Notes under the pieces: model-generated
The model's database searches: none
Told to the model about the DNA's origin: nothing
Seen by the model: the letters and a program-made list of their open reading frames with translations, nothing else
Assembly: GCA_025765615.1 (NCBI GenBank)
Contig: JAIVFJ010000379.1
Span: 1-53,337 of the forward strand
Direction of reading: 5' to 3'
DNA: 53,337 bases
From: Zopfochytrium polystomum
Lineage: Eukaryota; Chytridiomycota; Chytridiomycetes; Chytridiales; Chytridiaceae
Made by a program: the position numbers and the translations under genes
Part shown: piece by piece, positions 8,421-19,785 of the stretch
How positions within the stretch are numbered: position 1 is the first letter of the stretch
Layout: every line of letters begins with the position of its first letter

Positions 8421-11400
8421 GGGACCCTGGCGGTAAGCGGACGCGTTCTTGCGATTGGCGCTCGTTGATCCTTGATTCACATTCGTTCGCTCGTTCGTTC
8501 GTGTTCGTTGTTTCGCCAGTACCTGCTCGCGTTTGCATGGGCCTTTTGGGACGACACCTACAACCTTTTGCAACCCCGAGTCTTGACTTACATCATTATT
8601 GCTGTGGTTGTCATTGCCCCGTGAGTGAGTGGTGCGGTTTTTCTTTTTTTATTATTTTTTTATTTTTTCCTTTTCTTTTTTATTTTGTTCGTGTTAACCT
8701 GCCAATCGTCCCTCCCTCCCTCCCTCCCTCCCTCCCTCCTCGCACCCAGCGGCAAAACAGTCGGGAGCTTCCTGGACATGGTCATACGAGCCCTAATTGC
8801 TCTTTGCTTCGGATCCATGTCTTTCGCGTTGATCAACGTCATTGCGGGCACATCGTACACTGGCATGTGCATCCTCCTCTTCGTCTCCACCTACATCTTT
8901 TCGTTCCTTCGCGGTCAATCCGACCGCAACTTTGCCATCGGCATCGTCGGTCCGCTGGTTTCGTTCCTTGCGTGCGTGTCTGCTGCCGGTTTGAGCGGCG
9001 CCAATACAAGTTGAGTTGACTTCGGGTTTTCCGCGCTTCCGCGCCTTCAAACTCTCACCCCCCCACACGAACATGCACATTAGCAAACGGCCAAGCCTTT
9101 GACAGCAATTACCTGCTAAACGTCATTTACGCCTTCCTGGTCGGTATTGCCATCTCGCTCGCCGTCAACGTCCTCGTCTTCCCAGAGTTTGCCGACCCGG
9201 CTTTCCGCAAGCAAGTTGGCGCGACGCTCTCCGCGCTCTCCGACCTCCTCGTCCTGACCACCGGCCCGTTCGCCGTCGGCTACTCCCCGCGATCCGGCCA
9301 CTTCTCGGACCCCGACACCGCCGCCGCCCGCACCGCCGCCGTCGCCGCCGCAAAAACCCACATCGCCACCCTCACACGGCTCCTCGCGGAAACCCGCTCG
9401 GAAATCGTCTACTCCCGCTTCTCCCACAACGACCGCGAGGAGATGGTCGACCACGTCGCCGCCGTCGCCGCGCAGCTCTTCGCCCTCGACACCGCCTTCA
9501 ACGACCCCGGCTTCGCTCTCGCCGCCGCCCGCGACGCCGTCGACCCGCTGCCGCTCTCGAAGAACTTTGGCGCGGCCGTCCGCCGCGTCGAGGCAGAGTG
9601 CTGCAAAATGATGGCGACATGCAAGTACGAGATCGCCGGAAAGCGTGTCGTCGAGGCCGACCTGAACGCCGCCCGCGACGACCCCGAGGCACCCGCGGCC
9701 GTCGGCCGTGATATTGTCGCGAGGATCAAGGAGGACGTTGCCGAGCTGGTTGCGATTCAGCGCGACGCCATGAAGAGCAGCGCTCTCATGGGTGGAAGCG
9801 GGCCGGAGGGGGCTGGGATAAGGGCAGAGGACCAGGTCGAGCGGCAGACCGGCACTTTCGAGGCGATTTCGCAAGTCAACTTTTTCACGTGTGCTCTGCA
9901 CGAGGTGAGCGGGAGAATGACTCGGGGCGACTTTTTTTCTTCGAATGAAGGAGAGGGGAAACGAGTGTGCTAGTCTGACGCTGAATGCTTTCTGTCTCTG
10001 CAGTTATCGTCGGAGCTTGAGCAACTGCACAACCTCGCGACCGATCCAGCCCGCTCGCACGGCCTGCGCATCTACGTGGGACACTTTGTGCCGTCGTTCT
10101 TGGCGCCGTTGTTCTCTGCAAAGACCGCTGAAGGTGCTGCTGCAACTCCAAAGGGAAAGGCAACCTCGGTCCGTAGCGTGCTCAAACAGCTGTCGGCGCT
10201 CTTTCTGTCGAAGCAGTCCATCTTTGGTCTGAAGTGCGCTATTGCCGTGGACGTTTACCTGATTGTTGCTCTGAACCAGCCGTAAGCAGCCTGTCTTTTA
10301 CGTCCCCTTTCCCCTCCCCCTTTCCACCTGCAACCGTGGTTCGAAATATCTCCCCTCCAACTAAACGGGCCTCGCCTGCTTCACAGATACGTTTTCCGCA
10401 CATGGTACCTCTCCAGCAACGTCATCACGCTCCTCATCGCCATGACACCCTGGGTCGGCCAGACCAACATCGCCCTCTTTGTGAACCTTGTCGGATCGCT
10501 GCTCGGCCAAGTCTGGGCGTACGTCGCCCTGACCGCGTGGGGGACGGGTCCCAACGCGACCGGCGCGTGCGGCGGCTGGGGATGCGCCGCTGGCCACCCG
10601 TGGGCTCCCAGGCTCGGCCTCGCGTTCATGACCCTGTTGTTCACCCTGCCCATGGAGCAGATCTATACAAATACCCGCCTCGGCCCGCTGGGGCTGTTGG
10701 CGCTGCTGTCGTACTCGGGGGTGAGCTTACATTTGTTTGCTTTCAATGCAGAATATTAAGAGGAAAAATTGACTTTTACTGCCTTTGAAACAATAAGGTA
10801 ATCATTAGTGCTTTCGCAAACCGCCTGAACCCGCTTTACGATGAGCCTTCGGTGCGGCTGTCAAAATCATCGGCAGTCATCACGGTCGTGCTGACGTTTG
10901 CAATGTTTGTGCAGCTGTAAGTCGGATTGTTATGCGTCCATTACTTCTCTTTGCCGTTTGCAAATCCCTCAACTGCATCCGCACAGCCTCCTCTACCCCA
11001 ACCTCGCCCGCCAAAACCTCCGCACCAGCGTGGCCCGAACCCTCCACGGCCTCTCTCGCCTGCATACCCTCATCCTCGACGTCGCTCTCGGCACCTCACC
11101 CAACAAGCCCGCCGCCGCCGCCGCCACCGCGCCACCGCCGTCGCCGTCCCCGGCCAACACCGCCGCCCTCCGCCGCACCCTCATCTCCCTCCACGCCCAG
11201 CTCCAATCGCTGCCCCCCCTCATCACCTTCTCCTCCGCCGAGATCCGCCTCGAGTCAAAGTTTCCCGCCGGAGTGTACGCCGATATCGTTGGCCGCATGG
11301 CGCGCATCCTTGACTGGCTCGCGTCCGCGGCGACCAGCTTGCGCGGGAAAGGGTTCGGCAGGGACTTTGCGGAGTACGCGGTCGCGTCGGAGGAGCTGGT

Positions 11401-12090
11401 CGCCGCGAGGAGAGAGCTGTTCACTACTATGAGGTGAGCTGAAGTACAGGGGGGTTTCGGCGAGATGAGCTGAACAAAACGCGCGTGCCAAAAAAAAAAA
11501 AAAAAAAAAATAAAAAACAAACAAACGAACGAACAAAAACAGGCTCCTCTACTTCGTCTTCGCCTCCGCCATCCTCGACAAGCAGCCCCTCCCCGTCCAG
11601 CTCCCCGCAGTCCAGCCCCTCCGCGACAACGTCCTCCGCAGCTTCCGCCACGTTGCCGCGCAGCTCCTCGACGCCTCCCGCGCGGCCGCGGCCGCCGCCG
11701 CAGACGACCAACCGGTGGACGACGTCGAGGAGTCGCGGAAACCGCTGGGCACCAACGGCACCGACCTCCCGGCGCCGAGGATGGAGGAGCTCTTGCTGAG
11801 CGAAGAGTGGATGCAGTTCTTGTCGTTCTCTTTGGCCATGCGGTTCCGTAAGTTCCTCCGTCCGATTTCACCGATCCCAAAAAAAAAACCCGAACAACCA
11901 AATCACATACCCCTCCCTCCCCCAACCCCTCTTGCAAACCCCCCCTCGTGTGCCCAAACAACCGACGCAAGTGTCCGCGGAAATCGACAAGCTCGGCGAC
12001 GCCGTCCGACTCCTTGTCGGCTCCGAGGACCCCGTCCACTTTTTCGACCGCGACGAGGCGGCCGTGTCGTCCGCAACCGGCGCTGTTTGA
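8140..12090 (+). CDS. ArAE/FUSC-family membrane transporter (gene A)
   Basis: Eleven exons: 8140-8299, 8422-8432, 8520-8620, 8750-9009, 9084-9904, 10004-10281, 10387-10720, 10798-10916, 10987-11433, 11543-11847 and 11972-12090. All introns are GT-AG and every phase joins, giving 984 residues without a stop. The layout is an N-terminal soluble segment, a first membrane bundle ('YLLAFAWAFWDD', 'GKTVGSFLDMVI', 'FLRGQSDRNFAIGIVGPLVSFLA'), a large cytosolic helical region, a second bundle ('TWYLSSNVITLLIAMTPWVGQT', in two parts, and 'LLALLSYSG'), then a helical C-terminal domain ('LLYPNLARQNLR', 'SSAEIRLESKFP', 'EEWMQFLSFSLAMRF'). This is the double six-helix ArAE_2/DUF2421 plan of fungal brefeldin-A-sensitivity and aromatic-acid-exporter-like proteins (FUSC superfamily). 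The substrate cannot be read. Exon 2 is only 11 nt. It is paralogous to 43500-47405. Confidence 0.85.
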
Positions 12091-12485
12091 ATGCCCAAAG
12101 AAAAGAGAGGGGGGAATTAAGTCTACTGGTGAAGTGGTGTGGTGTTTTTAACTGAGGACGGGTGAGTAGGCGGAATCCCTACCACTTTTTTTTTTTTTCC
12201 TTTTTGGTGGGAGGAATTCTCTTTGCGTGGGCGAGTGCAGTCCTGTTCTGCTTGGTCCTTTTTTTCCCTCCTCTACTCTGCACTGATGCGGCTATGCTAC
12301 ATAAGCAACCCACACTGCGCGTTCACTCGGCTTGCTCCATTTTGATGCGCTTAAAATCGTCAATGATTTACATATTTAGCGAGCTCTGGTCGGCTACCCT
12401 CGGTTTGCCGGAAAAAAACTTCACAACCTTTTCTGGGAGGCCGTTAAGGTCAGTGATAACGACACGCACGGTCCGGTGGCGCTGC
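12091..12485. other. 3' flank of ArAE gene A
   Basis: T-rich 3' sequence and spacer up to the SINE. No gene was seen. Confidence 0.5.
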
Positions 12486-12502
12486 GTCGTGTGCTGGGCA
12501 GG

Positions 12503-12794
12503 CCCCTCACAAGAGCCTAGCTGGGAAAGCATGGGGGGTTTGGGTATCTGTCACTCAAGGGCCCAGGGTTCAAGTCACGACGCCAGCTGTTGAAGGCAAC
12601 AAGAAATAGTATGGTCTTGAATCACAAGGAGTGGTGCGGTGGAGATGCCTGACGACCCTGTAAGTCCGTAGTGCATGGGGTGGGTTTGCCAAGGTGAAAA
12701 CTGGACGTAGTCTATAATGGTTCACCATTGATGGCGCTTTCTCTTCCCGTCAGCCCTTCGGGGCTGGAACAATATAATAATAATAATAAAATAA
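12503..12794 (+). mobile_element. tRNA-derived SINE
   Basis: The 292-bp insertion is flanked by a perfect 17-bp direct repeat 'gtcgtgtgctgggcagg' (12486-12502 and 12795-12811), the kind of target duplication made by LINE-mediated retroposition. The head is tRNA-like: an A-box-like 'tagctgggaaagc' at 12518-12530 and a B-box 'gggttcaagtc' at 12566-12576. The body is unrelated to tRNA. The 3' end has a small hairpin ('cagcccttcggggctg') followed by a (TAA)n-type tail from about 12770. Transcription would be by RNA polymerase III. No second copy of this exact SINE was found in the window. Confidence 0.85.
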
Positions 12795-12811
12795 GTCGTG
12801 TGCTGGGCAGG

Positions 12812-14007
12812 AGGACGATGCTGCTTCACGCGCTGCCGAAAAACGAAAGTTGTACTATTTAATATGTAAAAGGTGAAACATGTTCACTCCTGCACAAGCC
12901 GTTCTTCGCACCTGCACCCCCGCTTGCGCATCAACGACTTCGTTAAGTCTCTCGGACATCCCAGCGCATTTTACACGCCACGCGATTCGACTGACGAGGT
13001 CAGACTCGTAAGGATCGGCGAGGCCGAGGAAGCATGTTATCAATGATTGCTCCGCTTGAAGATGACTACATCGCCTTGATTGTCATGAGAACGCATCCCC
13101 CTTGCTGGTTGCGCGCCGCGCCCGGGCGCTAGTTACTCCCGCTTGCGATGAGAACGAGGTTCTTTTCTCGCAACACTTCGCTGGCAGCAGCCTCTGGCAA
13201 CACGGTGTGGCGAACCCGCACGACTTGTCCGCACCCCCGTCGTTTCACGCCTGCGCAAGAACCCTTCTACCATGGTAATGGGCTCGACTCGCTGCACGTC
13301 AGGAGCCACAACAGCGACTCTTATTACATCATAATCGATTGATAAGACTTCCGCAACTGTCTCTACCTGTGAGCGGTTTTGGCTTGGAGGCCTGGGTTTC
13401 TCCTTTTTTGGACACCAGGCTCGGAGCTCGTTTTGTCAGATAGAACGTCTTGCTTCAATACGCGGCTACAGTCGGGAACAAAGAAAACCAGCCGCAAAAG
13501 GTGAAGGCTGTAGAAAGTGGTTGGCTTGGGATCGCCGGAGAAGCCAAATTCAGCCGGAGTCAAGACGCAGGCCGCCGCGCCATCGCTTGCACCACGCAAC
13601 ACGCAACTACTTCGCGAGGTCCGCCGTTTTGGCCGTGTATGAATGAAGTCTTACACATATTTACGTCTGAATTGCTTTCGAACGCTCTTTGTACCGGGTC
13701 AACCTCGCAGATACTGGACCTTCCATTGACGTTGTTGAAAAGCGGGGGCCTTGACACGTCCGAGTGTCATTCCTTCTTAGTTCTCGACGACTCACTCCTA
13801 GGGCTTGTTCTGTGCTGAAAGCAAGTTGTTTGCTCTGAGCTGTACTTATCTTTTATTGCAAGCTGACTTCGGGGTGAAAGGAAGATCACATAAACTGCGC
13901 GAGAGATGCGAAAAGATAAAAAATTAGGACAGCTGGGGCACGAAGGATGAGAGTGGGTTGGGCAAGTGCTACACAACACAAAAGCGGGCATCGCAACGGC
14001 CCCGCTT
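12812..14007. other. Intergenic, possible decayed coding sequence
   Basis: A plus-strand open stretch at about 12893-13045 ('INDFVKSLGHPSAFYTPRD') and minus-strand open frames at 13363-13757 look mildly protein-like but have no recognisable domain, start or splice plan. No gene is called. Confidence 0.35.
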
Positions 14008-14268
14008 TCAGGCTTTCTTCTTTGCGTTGACGGAGACGCTCTTCAGCTCGACGCCACTGCCAGCTTGCGCCGCTGCGCGGCGCTCCTCCTTGGCGATCTT
14101 GTGCTCCTTGGCCTTGTCGACGAGGAAGCGGATCGGGCCGTCGAGGTTTGGGTGCGAGAAGAGCGTGGGGTGATCGCCAAAGGTGACGGGCCGCGACGAG
14201 TAGTCTTTGGCAGCCGGGCGGCCGGCGGCGTCGGCGGCGGCGGCGGCGTTGCTGGCGGAGGAGCTCAT
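14008..14268 (-). CDS. Small conserved-looking hypothetical protein
   Basis: Single-exon, 86 residues. The start was chosen at 14268, where 'MSSSASN' begins a low-complexity Ala-rich N-terminus. Upstream in-frame codons are CT/GA-rich leader. The core, 'VTFGDHPTLFSHPNLDGPI' followed by a helix rich in Lys, Glu and Ala ('LVDKAKEHKIAKEERRAAA'), looks like a folded or coiled-coil mini-protein, and the C-terminus is basic. No family is recognised. It is soluble, with no signal peptide or membrane segment. Confidence 0.5.
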   Translation of the reverse strand: MSSSASNAAAAADAAGRPAAKDYSSRPVTFGDHPTLFSHPNLDGPIRFLVDKAKEHKIAKEERRAAAQAGSGVELKSVSVNAKKKA

Positions 14269-14903
14269 GCTTGGAGTAATGAGGTAAATTTCAATGCGAG
14301 CACATTGTCTCTCTCCCTCTCGCTCTCGCCCCACGAAAAAAAAAAAAAAAAGCCCAGGCAGACGCACCGAAGCCGCGAAAAAAACGGCCCAGTCGGCGAA
14401 ATGTCAACAAATCAAACAAACAAACAATCAATCGGAGGGCGACCAGCTTTCACGAAAATAACCAATGAGAGAAGGAAGCAAGCAGAGAGTAAACGAGGAC
14501 AAAAAAGGATTACCTTCACGCAAGAAACAAAATCGACTGACGCAAAATATTGGGGGCTGTGGAACCGCTGGAGGCGCCCTCGCTGTACTCTTCTCAGGCC
14601 TGATTGGAAGATGGAAGATAGATTATTAACGAGCTTTTGAACCGTAATACCCTCATCACTGGTCAGTTTTATGCACATTCGGACTTTCATACTCACTGAA
14701 GCTCTTCAATAACTATACTATCCTATACTTTTGTATCGTCTCTCTACCCCACCCCCATCATTTTTTCAAAATGTCGCTGCAGGAGCCCTAAACGATCTAT
14801 TTTACATCCTTGTATGATAGAAACCGGCCGCAAATTGGGTGAGGCGATGTGACATCTCCTCGGGTTTCGGCCGGAAGGGCAAGACAGGCCAAGGATGACT
14901 TGT
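14269..14903. other. Intergenic
   Basis: GA/CT-rich leader of the small ORF, a poly-A run near 14336-14351 and otherwise unremarkable sequence. No gene was seen. Confidence 0.5.
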
Positions 14904-15524
14904 TTATTCGTCCTGACCAGGAGAGAGGTCCTTGGCCATGCCCCGATACAGCTCCAAGTGGGCCTTCAATGCGGTGGTGGACGCGTAGCGATGCATCCAA
15001 GCCGGGGAGACCGTGAACGAGGTCGTTTCGGTCACAGTCACCTCCGGCGACGACGTGCTCGACGCTTTCGAATCTTCCGCTCCATCGGCCCCACCCCCGT
15101 TCACCGAAACCGTCCACACGCTGCTCTGCGTAAGCTTCATCAAGCCGCCCGCGACCTTTGCCGAGACGGCGAAGCGGCAGCCATCGGTGGTGGGGTGATG
15201 CACTGCGTAGTACACCAAGCGGGAGGTGAGCGCCTCTCCGAGGACGGTCAGCCGGTCCGTGATTCTCCACTTTGTTTCCGATGCGGACACGGACGTGGAC
15301 GCGCCGGCCGTGGCGGCTGTGGGCCCGTTTGGGTCGTCGAGGGGAAGCTGCTCGACGGCGACGACCAAGGGGTTCAAACGGATGAGGCGCTCAGGCGCGT
15401 GGAGGTAGGCGGTCGCGGTGCGTTGGAGGGTTTCGAGAGCTGTGGCGGTGTTGGCGTTGGGGTGCAGCGTGAAGTGGCCGTGCAGTGTGCCGTCTGGCTT
15501 GACCTCGGCGTGGACGGCGGCCAT
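14904..15524 (-). CDS. START/SRPBCC-like protein (DUF7053-type)
   Basis: Start chosen at 15524 ('MAAVHAEVKPDGTLHG'); the frame is open further upstream to 15854 but with no convincing sequence. The 206 residues include 'LHAPERLIRLNPLVVAVEQLP', split here by length limits, then 'KWRITDRLTVLG', 'YYAVHHPTTDGCRFAVSAKVAGGLM', a 'VWTVSVNGG' strand, 'TETTSFTVSPAWMHRY' and a final amphipathic helix. The order (helix with 'ERLIRLNP', strand 'ITDRL', long beta-sheet core, final long helix) matches fungal DUF7053 proteins of the START/SRPBCC fold, which hold hydrophobic ligands. It neighbours the wax-synthase-like gene, and pieces of both genes are fused in the relic at 16132-16375. A lipid-related role is an inference only. 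Confidence 0.55.
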   Translation of the reverse strand: MAAVHAEVKPDGTLHGHFTLHPNANTATALETLQRTATAYLHAPERLIRLNPLVVAVEQLPLDDPNGPTAATAGASTSVSASETKWRITDRLTVLGEALTSRLVYYAVHHPTTDGCRFAVSAKVAGGLMKLTQSSVWTVSVNGGGADGAEDSKASSTSSPEVTVTETTSFTVSPAWMHRYASTTALKAHLELYRGMAKDLSPGQDE

Positions 15525-16131
15525 CTTTCCTTGCGGGCCACCGCGGCTTGGTGATCCGTGTTCTCTTGCGGAAACGAGTGTAAGGCGAAGATGCCCAAGG
15601 CCACGAAAGATTCCCATTTTTGGGGAGGCTTTCGAGACAAACAAACCTAACAAGTCGTGTCTGTCTTCTTGCAAGTTGGCCTTGCTCGGCGTGACGGGCT
15701 GCGCAGGCCGCGGATGAAGGCGAACGGGCATCCCCAGAAGGCTCTTGTCGTGAATCAGAGAGGCAATCGTGATCCAGTTCGTAGACGGCGCCGGAGGTAG
15801 GGCAGGGGAGGAGGTTTTAGCGGCACTACAAATATTTACTGAGAGAAGCGACACGGGCGCTTGCGCATCACGAACGTTGGGCGTTGGGTTGGAGTGAAAA
15901 GTTTCATTCCGCCTTTGAACATTTCAAGGACACGCGTTGTAAGGATTCGAATAAACGTCAATTAGTGATGTTTAAATTGGATTGTATTTTTGTGGTTGCT
16001 GAAGTACTCATGCTGGCTTAGAGTTGGGGCCACATCCTTGTTTAAGAGTCCGGTCAGTCTACTTCGCACTTGGGGGACGAAGGCATCATCTTCTTCAATC
16101 CAAATTCCCGCAAGACACTACGACTAATGAG
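15525..16131. other. Upstream flank of the START-like gene
   Basis: No separate gene was supported. The open minus frame up to 15854 may hold a 5' exon, but no clear splice signals decide this. Confidence 0.4.
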
Positions 16132-16375
16132 TCACGGCAGTTGCCGTTTCACGCCGTTTTTCCACGCCGCGGGGAACGACAGCACCTGCTCCGTTAGCGC
16201 CATGATGCCAAGGCGGCGAAGCAGCAGTCGTCGCGGGTGGGGTGATGAACTGCGTAGCTTTTCGAGGACCGGCAGGCGGTCTGCGATTCTCCACTTTGTT
16301 GCGGATACGGTCAGGTGGAAGCCAGGAGCACACTTTCGTGGCATTGAAGCTGAACCAAACACTATTTCTCATCAC
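16132..16375 (-). pseudogene. Chimeric relic of START-like and wax-synthase genes
   Basis: On the minus strand, 'KWRIADRLPVLEK' and 'HHP' (about 16205-16320) copy the START-like gene's 'KWRITDRLTVLGE' and 'HHPTTDG' segment with a deletion. It is followed without a gap by 'IMALTEQVLSFPAAWKNGVK' (16132-16205), a copy of the last exon of the wax-synthase-like gene ('VMALIEQVLPFPAAWKDGVK'), with the stop at the same place. Intact sources lie on both sides (14904-15524 and 17405-17481). It is a duplicated and rearranged fragment, not a working gene. Confidence 0.7.
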
Positions 16376-16860
16376 AGATTCAACGACTCCTTCCCGTTCT
16401 GCAGTTGCTGCTCTGACGAATTGCTTGCACTAAGATTGTGTGTCGGGCTACCTACAAAGGAAGGAGCTGCGACAGCACTTTCTTCCACAGGCAATCCTGT
16501 CTCTCCGTTTGACCCTTTCCACCCCGCCATCCTACAAAGAGGATTTTTTCCCTGTGTCGGGCCACGCTGCTCGCCGAGTTTTCCTTCAATATAACTCAAA
16601 TTAATATCTCTTGAAAGCTGTGCAAAAGCACTCCATGCTGCATTTTTTGTCATAACGAACGGATGTCCCCAGCCCCGGTGATGAATGGTTGAAAACCCAT
16701 CCTAAGGGTAGGCGAAGGATCATTGGTGGGGATCCGTTTTTAAATTGTTTTCACTTTTGACAAATTTTTTGTTGGGTCGCTCGATATCAGCTCGTCCCGA
16801 GAAACCTTTGACTGCCACGGACCAGAAAAAAAATTTTTCCCTCTCAAACTCGGCCGCTTC
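16376..16860. other. Intergenic
   Basis: No supportable gene; AT-richer than neighbours and adjoining the MITE. Confidence 0.4.
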
Positions 16861-16864
16861 ATTA

Positions 16865-17036
16865 CTGTGAATTTCATATACCTTGGGATTTTTAGGTAGC
16901 AAAAAAAAGTTTGGTGGAGGGCGAAAAAAAAAAACTTCAGACTATTGGAGACGAACACCCCGAATGGAGACCACCCCTCCTAATCGAAAACTTTTTTTTT
17001 CGGCCCCAAAATCTCAAGGAATACGAAAATTCACTG
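16865..17036. mobile_element. Tc1/mariner-like MITE, copy 1
   Basis: The ends form imperfect inverted repeats: left 'ctgtgaatttcatatacctt', right the reverse complement of 'cagtgaattttcgtattcct'. A TA dinucleotide precedes the left end; the right TA has decayed to AA. The interior has facing runs of A and T with 'gtttggtggaggg' and 'attggagacg'. The same ends and interior occur at 24723-24919, so this is a dispersed family. It has no coding capacity. Confidence 0.75.
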
Positions 17037-17040
17037 AAAG

Positions 17041-17404
17041 CAGGGTTGTCGAAGATATTCATGTTACTTGACTGGCCTTGTTTTTCACGAGGCTTTGCTC
17101 ACCGAAGATGCCAGGGTACTTTTCTACGGAAAAAGTATGTGTAGGATGTGTTACTTGAATGATGATTTATTCCAATTAAATGCATCGAGATGTGTTCAGG
17201 CTTTTACATGAAAAAATTGACCAGTCTCGCCTCTTTTGAACGAGCTGTTCTTCCGGCTAATGTCTCTCAATTGAACATGTTGCTTTGTGAGAAAGTGGAG
17301 AGGCCAAATCCTTTGTTTAGGATGTTGTTAAAATAGAAATTTGTCGCATCTTTCTTTCACTCCCATCCATCCTTTCGGCGCCGCCTCGCGAAATCACCCG
17401 TCGG
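17041..17404. other. Intergenic, 3' flank of wax-synthase-like gene
   Basis: Nothing recognised beyond the short 3' flank of the minus-strand gene. Confidence 0.4.
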
Positions 17405-19067
17405 TCACGGCAGCATCCGTTTCACGCCGTCCTTCCACGCCGCTGGGAACGGCAACACCTGCTCTATGAGCGCCATGACACCTGCCAACAAGCAGCGGTT
17501 ACTCTCGTACCGGACCACACAACCCCAACAGAAGAAAAAAAAAACGGGAAATGAAGCTCTTCAAACGGTGGGGCTTACCCGCGTCGATCAACGGCCCCAC
17601 AAACAACGGCGCCGTCGCAGCGATCGCCGCCACGCACGCGACCCTCCTCGCGACCCGAACCACCCCGTGACCCGCCGCTCGGCGCCCGGCCGCCGTGGCG
17701 CCAAAGACCAGCGCGTCGACCACGCACAGCGCCCCGTGCGCCGCAAAAAACGCGAGGCTGGCCCCGCAGACCCGCCCCGGCGCCGCAAAACCCGCCGGCG
17801 TCATGAGAAGCATCCACTCGTGCAGGACTCCGCTCATGAGGAAGGTCAGGAACGCCGCGGCGGCCCGCGATGAGGCGGGTGGCGGTGCGGGTTTGGCTGA
17901 GGTGCGTGGGGTCGCGGGGGTAAGAATGCGCAGGAGGGGGCGGAAGACGCCGTGGTCGAGGCCGAGCTGCAGGATTGAGTGTGAGGTGGTGTTGGGAGAG
18001 AATCGACCCGCAAGCCGGGATGCGTACCTGCACCGGCGTGTTCCATCCACGCCAAAAATCGGCAAACGTCGTCGCCGCAAAGGGAGCCGCCATGCTCGGG
18101 CTGACGTGGCAGTCGAAGATGGCTTCGTACCTGGTTTGTGGAGAGAGAGTGGTTGAGGGGGGCGAATTTAACCACATTCCGGCACAAACAACCTTCCAGC
18201 ACAACCAACCACTCACAACAAAGCCAACGGCAACGTCGTAATCTCGATCGTCGCAAACACCATGATGCCGCACGCGAGCGTATCCATCAGTGCCCTGGGG
18301 TCTGCGGGGCTGGCGAGCGCGCGCTCGCCTCCGGCGAACGGCCGGCGCTTTTCGTAGTAGGCGAGCGCGAAAAAGTGCGCGGCGGCGACCAGTGCGAGCC
18401 GCGATGCCGTCGCGGCGAGCCGTGTCGCGGTGAGCGGGCGGCGCACGCAGCAGCCGACCACGGTGCAGGGAGTGGTGGCGGACCCGGCGTGCGTGCGGAT
18501 GGTTTGGGTGAGGCGGAAGCGGACTGTGTATGTGTGAGCACGTGTGTGGCATTAGGGGACGCCCGCCGCCCCAGATGAAAAGCATACCGTAGTCCCCGAG
18601 GGACCATCGCGCAGCGGCGTCCCTGGCGACCGCCGCGGACTTGAGCAGGACGAACGTGAACGGCCAGTACAGTGTGATGACGTGCATCTGAACGTCAAAG
18701 GTCGCGGTGCGCACGAGCACGGCGGCGAATGCCATGCCGGCGCCAACGATGAGGGCGATGGACGCGTGGGGGAGGCGCGGGAACTGGGTGAGGAGGACGT
18801 AGTGGAGGGTGGGGAAGGCGAGGTGCAGGGCCTGCGATGATATAAGGTGCAGAGAGGGAGGGAGGGAGGGGGAGTTGGTTAAGTCCACTTGGCCGGATCT
18901 GGCGCGCTCACAGGGTGGTGGGTACTGATTGGTGGGGTGAGATCGCGAGAGACGCGTTCAGGGGTGCGATGCGGGAATGTTTTCGTCGTCGAGAGAAAGC
19001 CAAGAACGTTAATATAAATGTGTACCAGGATCGTCGGAGGGCTCACGTAGAGCGCGTGAGCGTGCAT
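17405..19067 (-). CDS. Wax-synthase-like MBOAT acyltransferase
   Basis: Six exons on the minus strand: 19067-19047, 18831-18588, 18523-18217, 18130-18028, 17966-17579 and 17481-17405. All are GT-AG, with total length a multiple of three (379 residues). The protein is strongly hydrophobic. It carries the two landmarks of the wax synthase domain (MBOAT superfamily): 'TTFADFWRGWNTPVQ' (the FW-x-W region) and 'FLMSGVLHEWMLL' with the catalytic-type His in a membrane helix. Such enzymes transfer an acyl group from acyl-CoA to long-chain alcohols or other acceptors in the ER membrane; the acceptor here is unknown. The first exon of only 21 nt ('MHAHALY') was chosen because its donor (gtgagc) and phase fit, but an alternative longer first exon is possible. 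The last exon ends 'GVKRMLP'. Confidence 0.72.
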
Positions 19068-19667
19068 GCTGGATGGAAGATGGTTAGTCAGTTGCCTCCG
19101 TGCGCTTCCTTTGCGAGATTGAGGGCGGGGTGCGGTGTGTCCGGGGTGTTAGGGCTGACGGGGTGGGCTGATCGACATTTAAATATCACTAATTTAAAGC
19201 CTGGAATCAACAAGCACCACCCTTCGTTGACGGCGCCACCCCCAACTTTCGATTGCTTTGGCGTGCCACCCACGGCCTCGACCTCTGCCTGCCTCGCCAG
19301 TGTGCGCGCACATTCATGTACTGTGGCGTGTGCTGCCCCTTATCTGCCGAGGCGTGAGCGGGACAACGCGACTCTTTTGCCGGGTGTTGTGTCAAGCCGT
19401 GGCTGCATTTTTGGCGGGCTGATCCGGATTGATATTCATTGATGCTACTTCTGTATACTCGTCAACATTGTCCATCTTCCGCTTTCGCCAATATCTCGTC
19501 GTTGCTTACCCTACCTTTTTTATTAGTCTCCTTGCCATCACTTCAATTCCATTAAATTCCCATTTAAAAAACTTGAATGAACCATGATATGCCATAGTAA
19601 GGACATTGAATTGCTTGTCAAACAGCTACTGCACCCAGGGACCGTCACAGTAAAGCCAGATCCAAAA

Positions 19668-19698
<31 letters not shown>

Positions 19699-19785
19699 AG
19701 GAACCAAATGTTCCATTTTACGAGGAGAGAAGGAAACAAACAACGTTTTAGTGCTGTACCAAAGTTCTTTCCTTTTTTATTGCAG
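19068..19785. other. Intergenic
   Basis: Promoter side of the wax-synthase-like gene and 3' side of the next minus-strand gene. There is an A-rich stretch near 19665-19700. No gene was seen. Confidence 0.5.
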
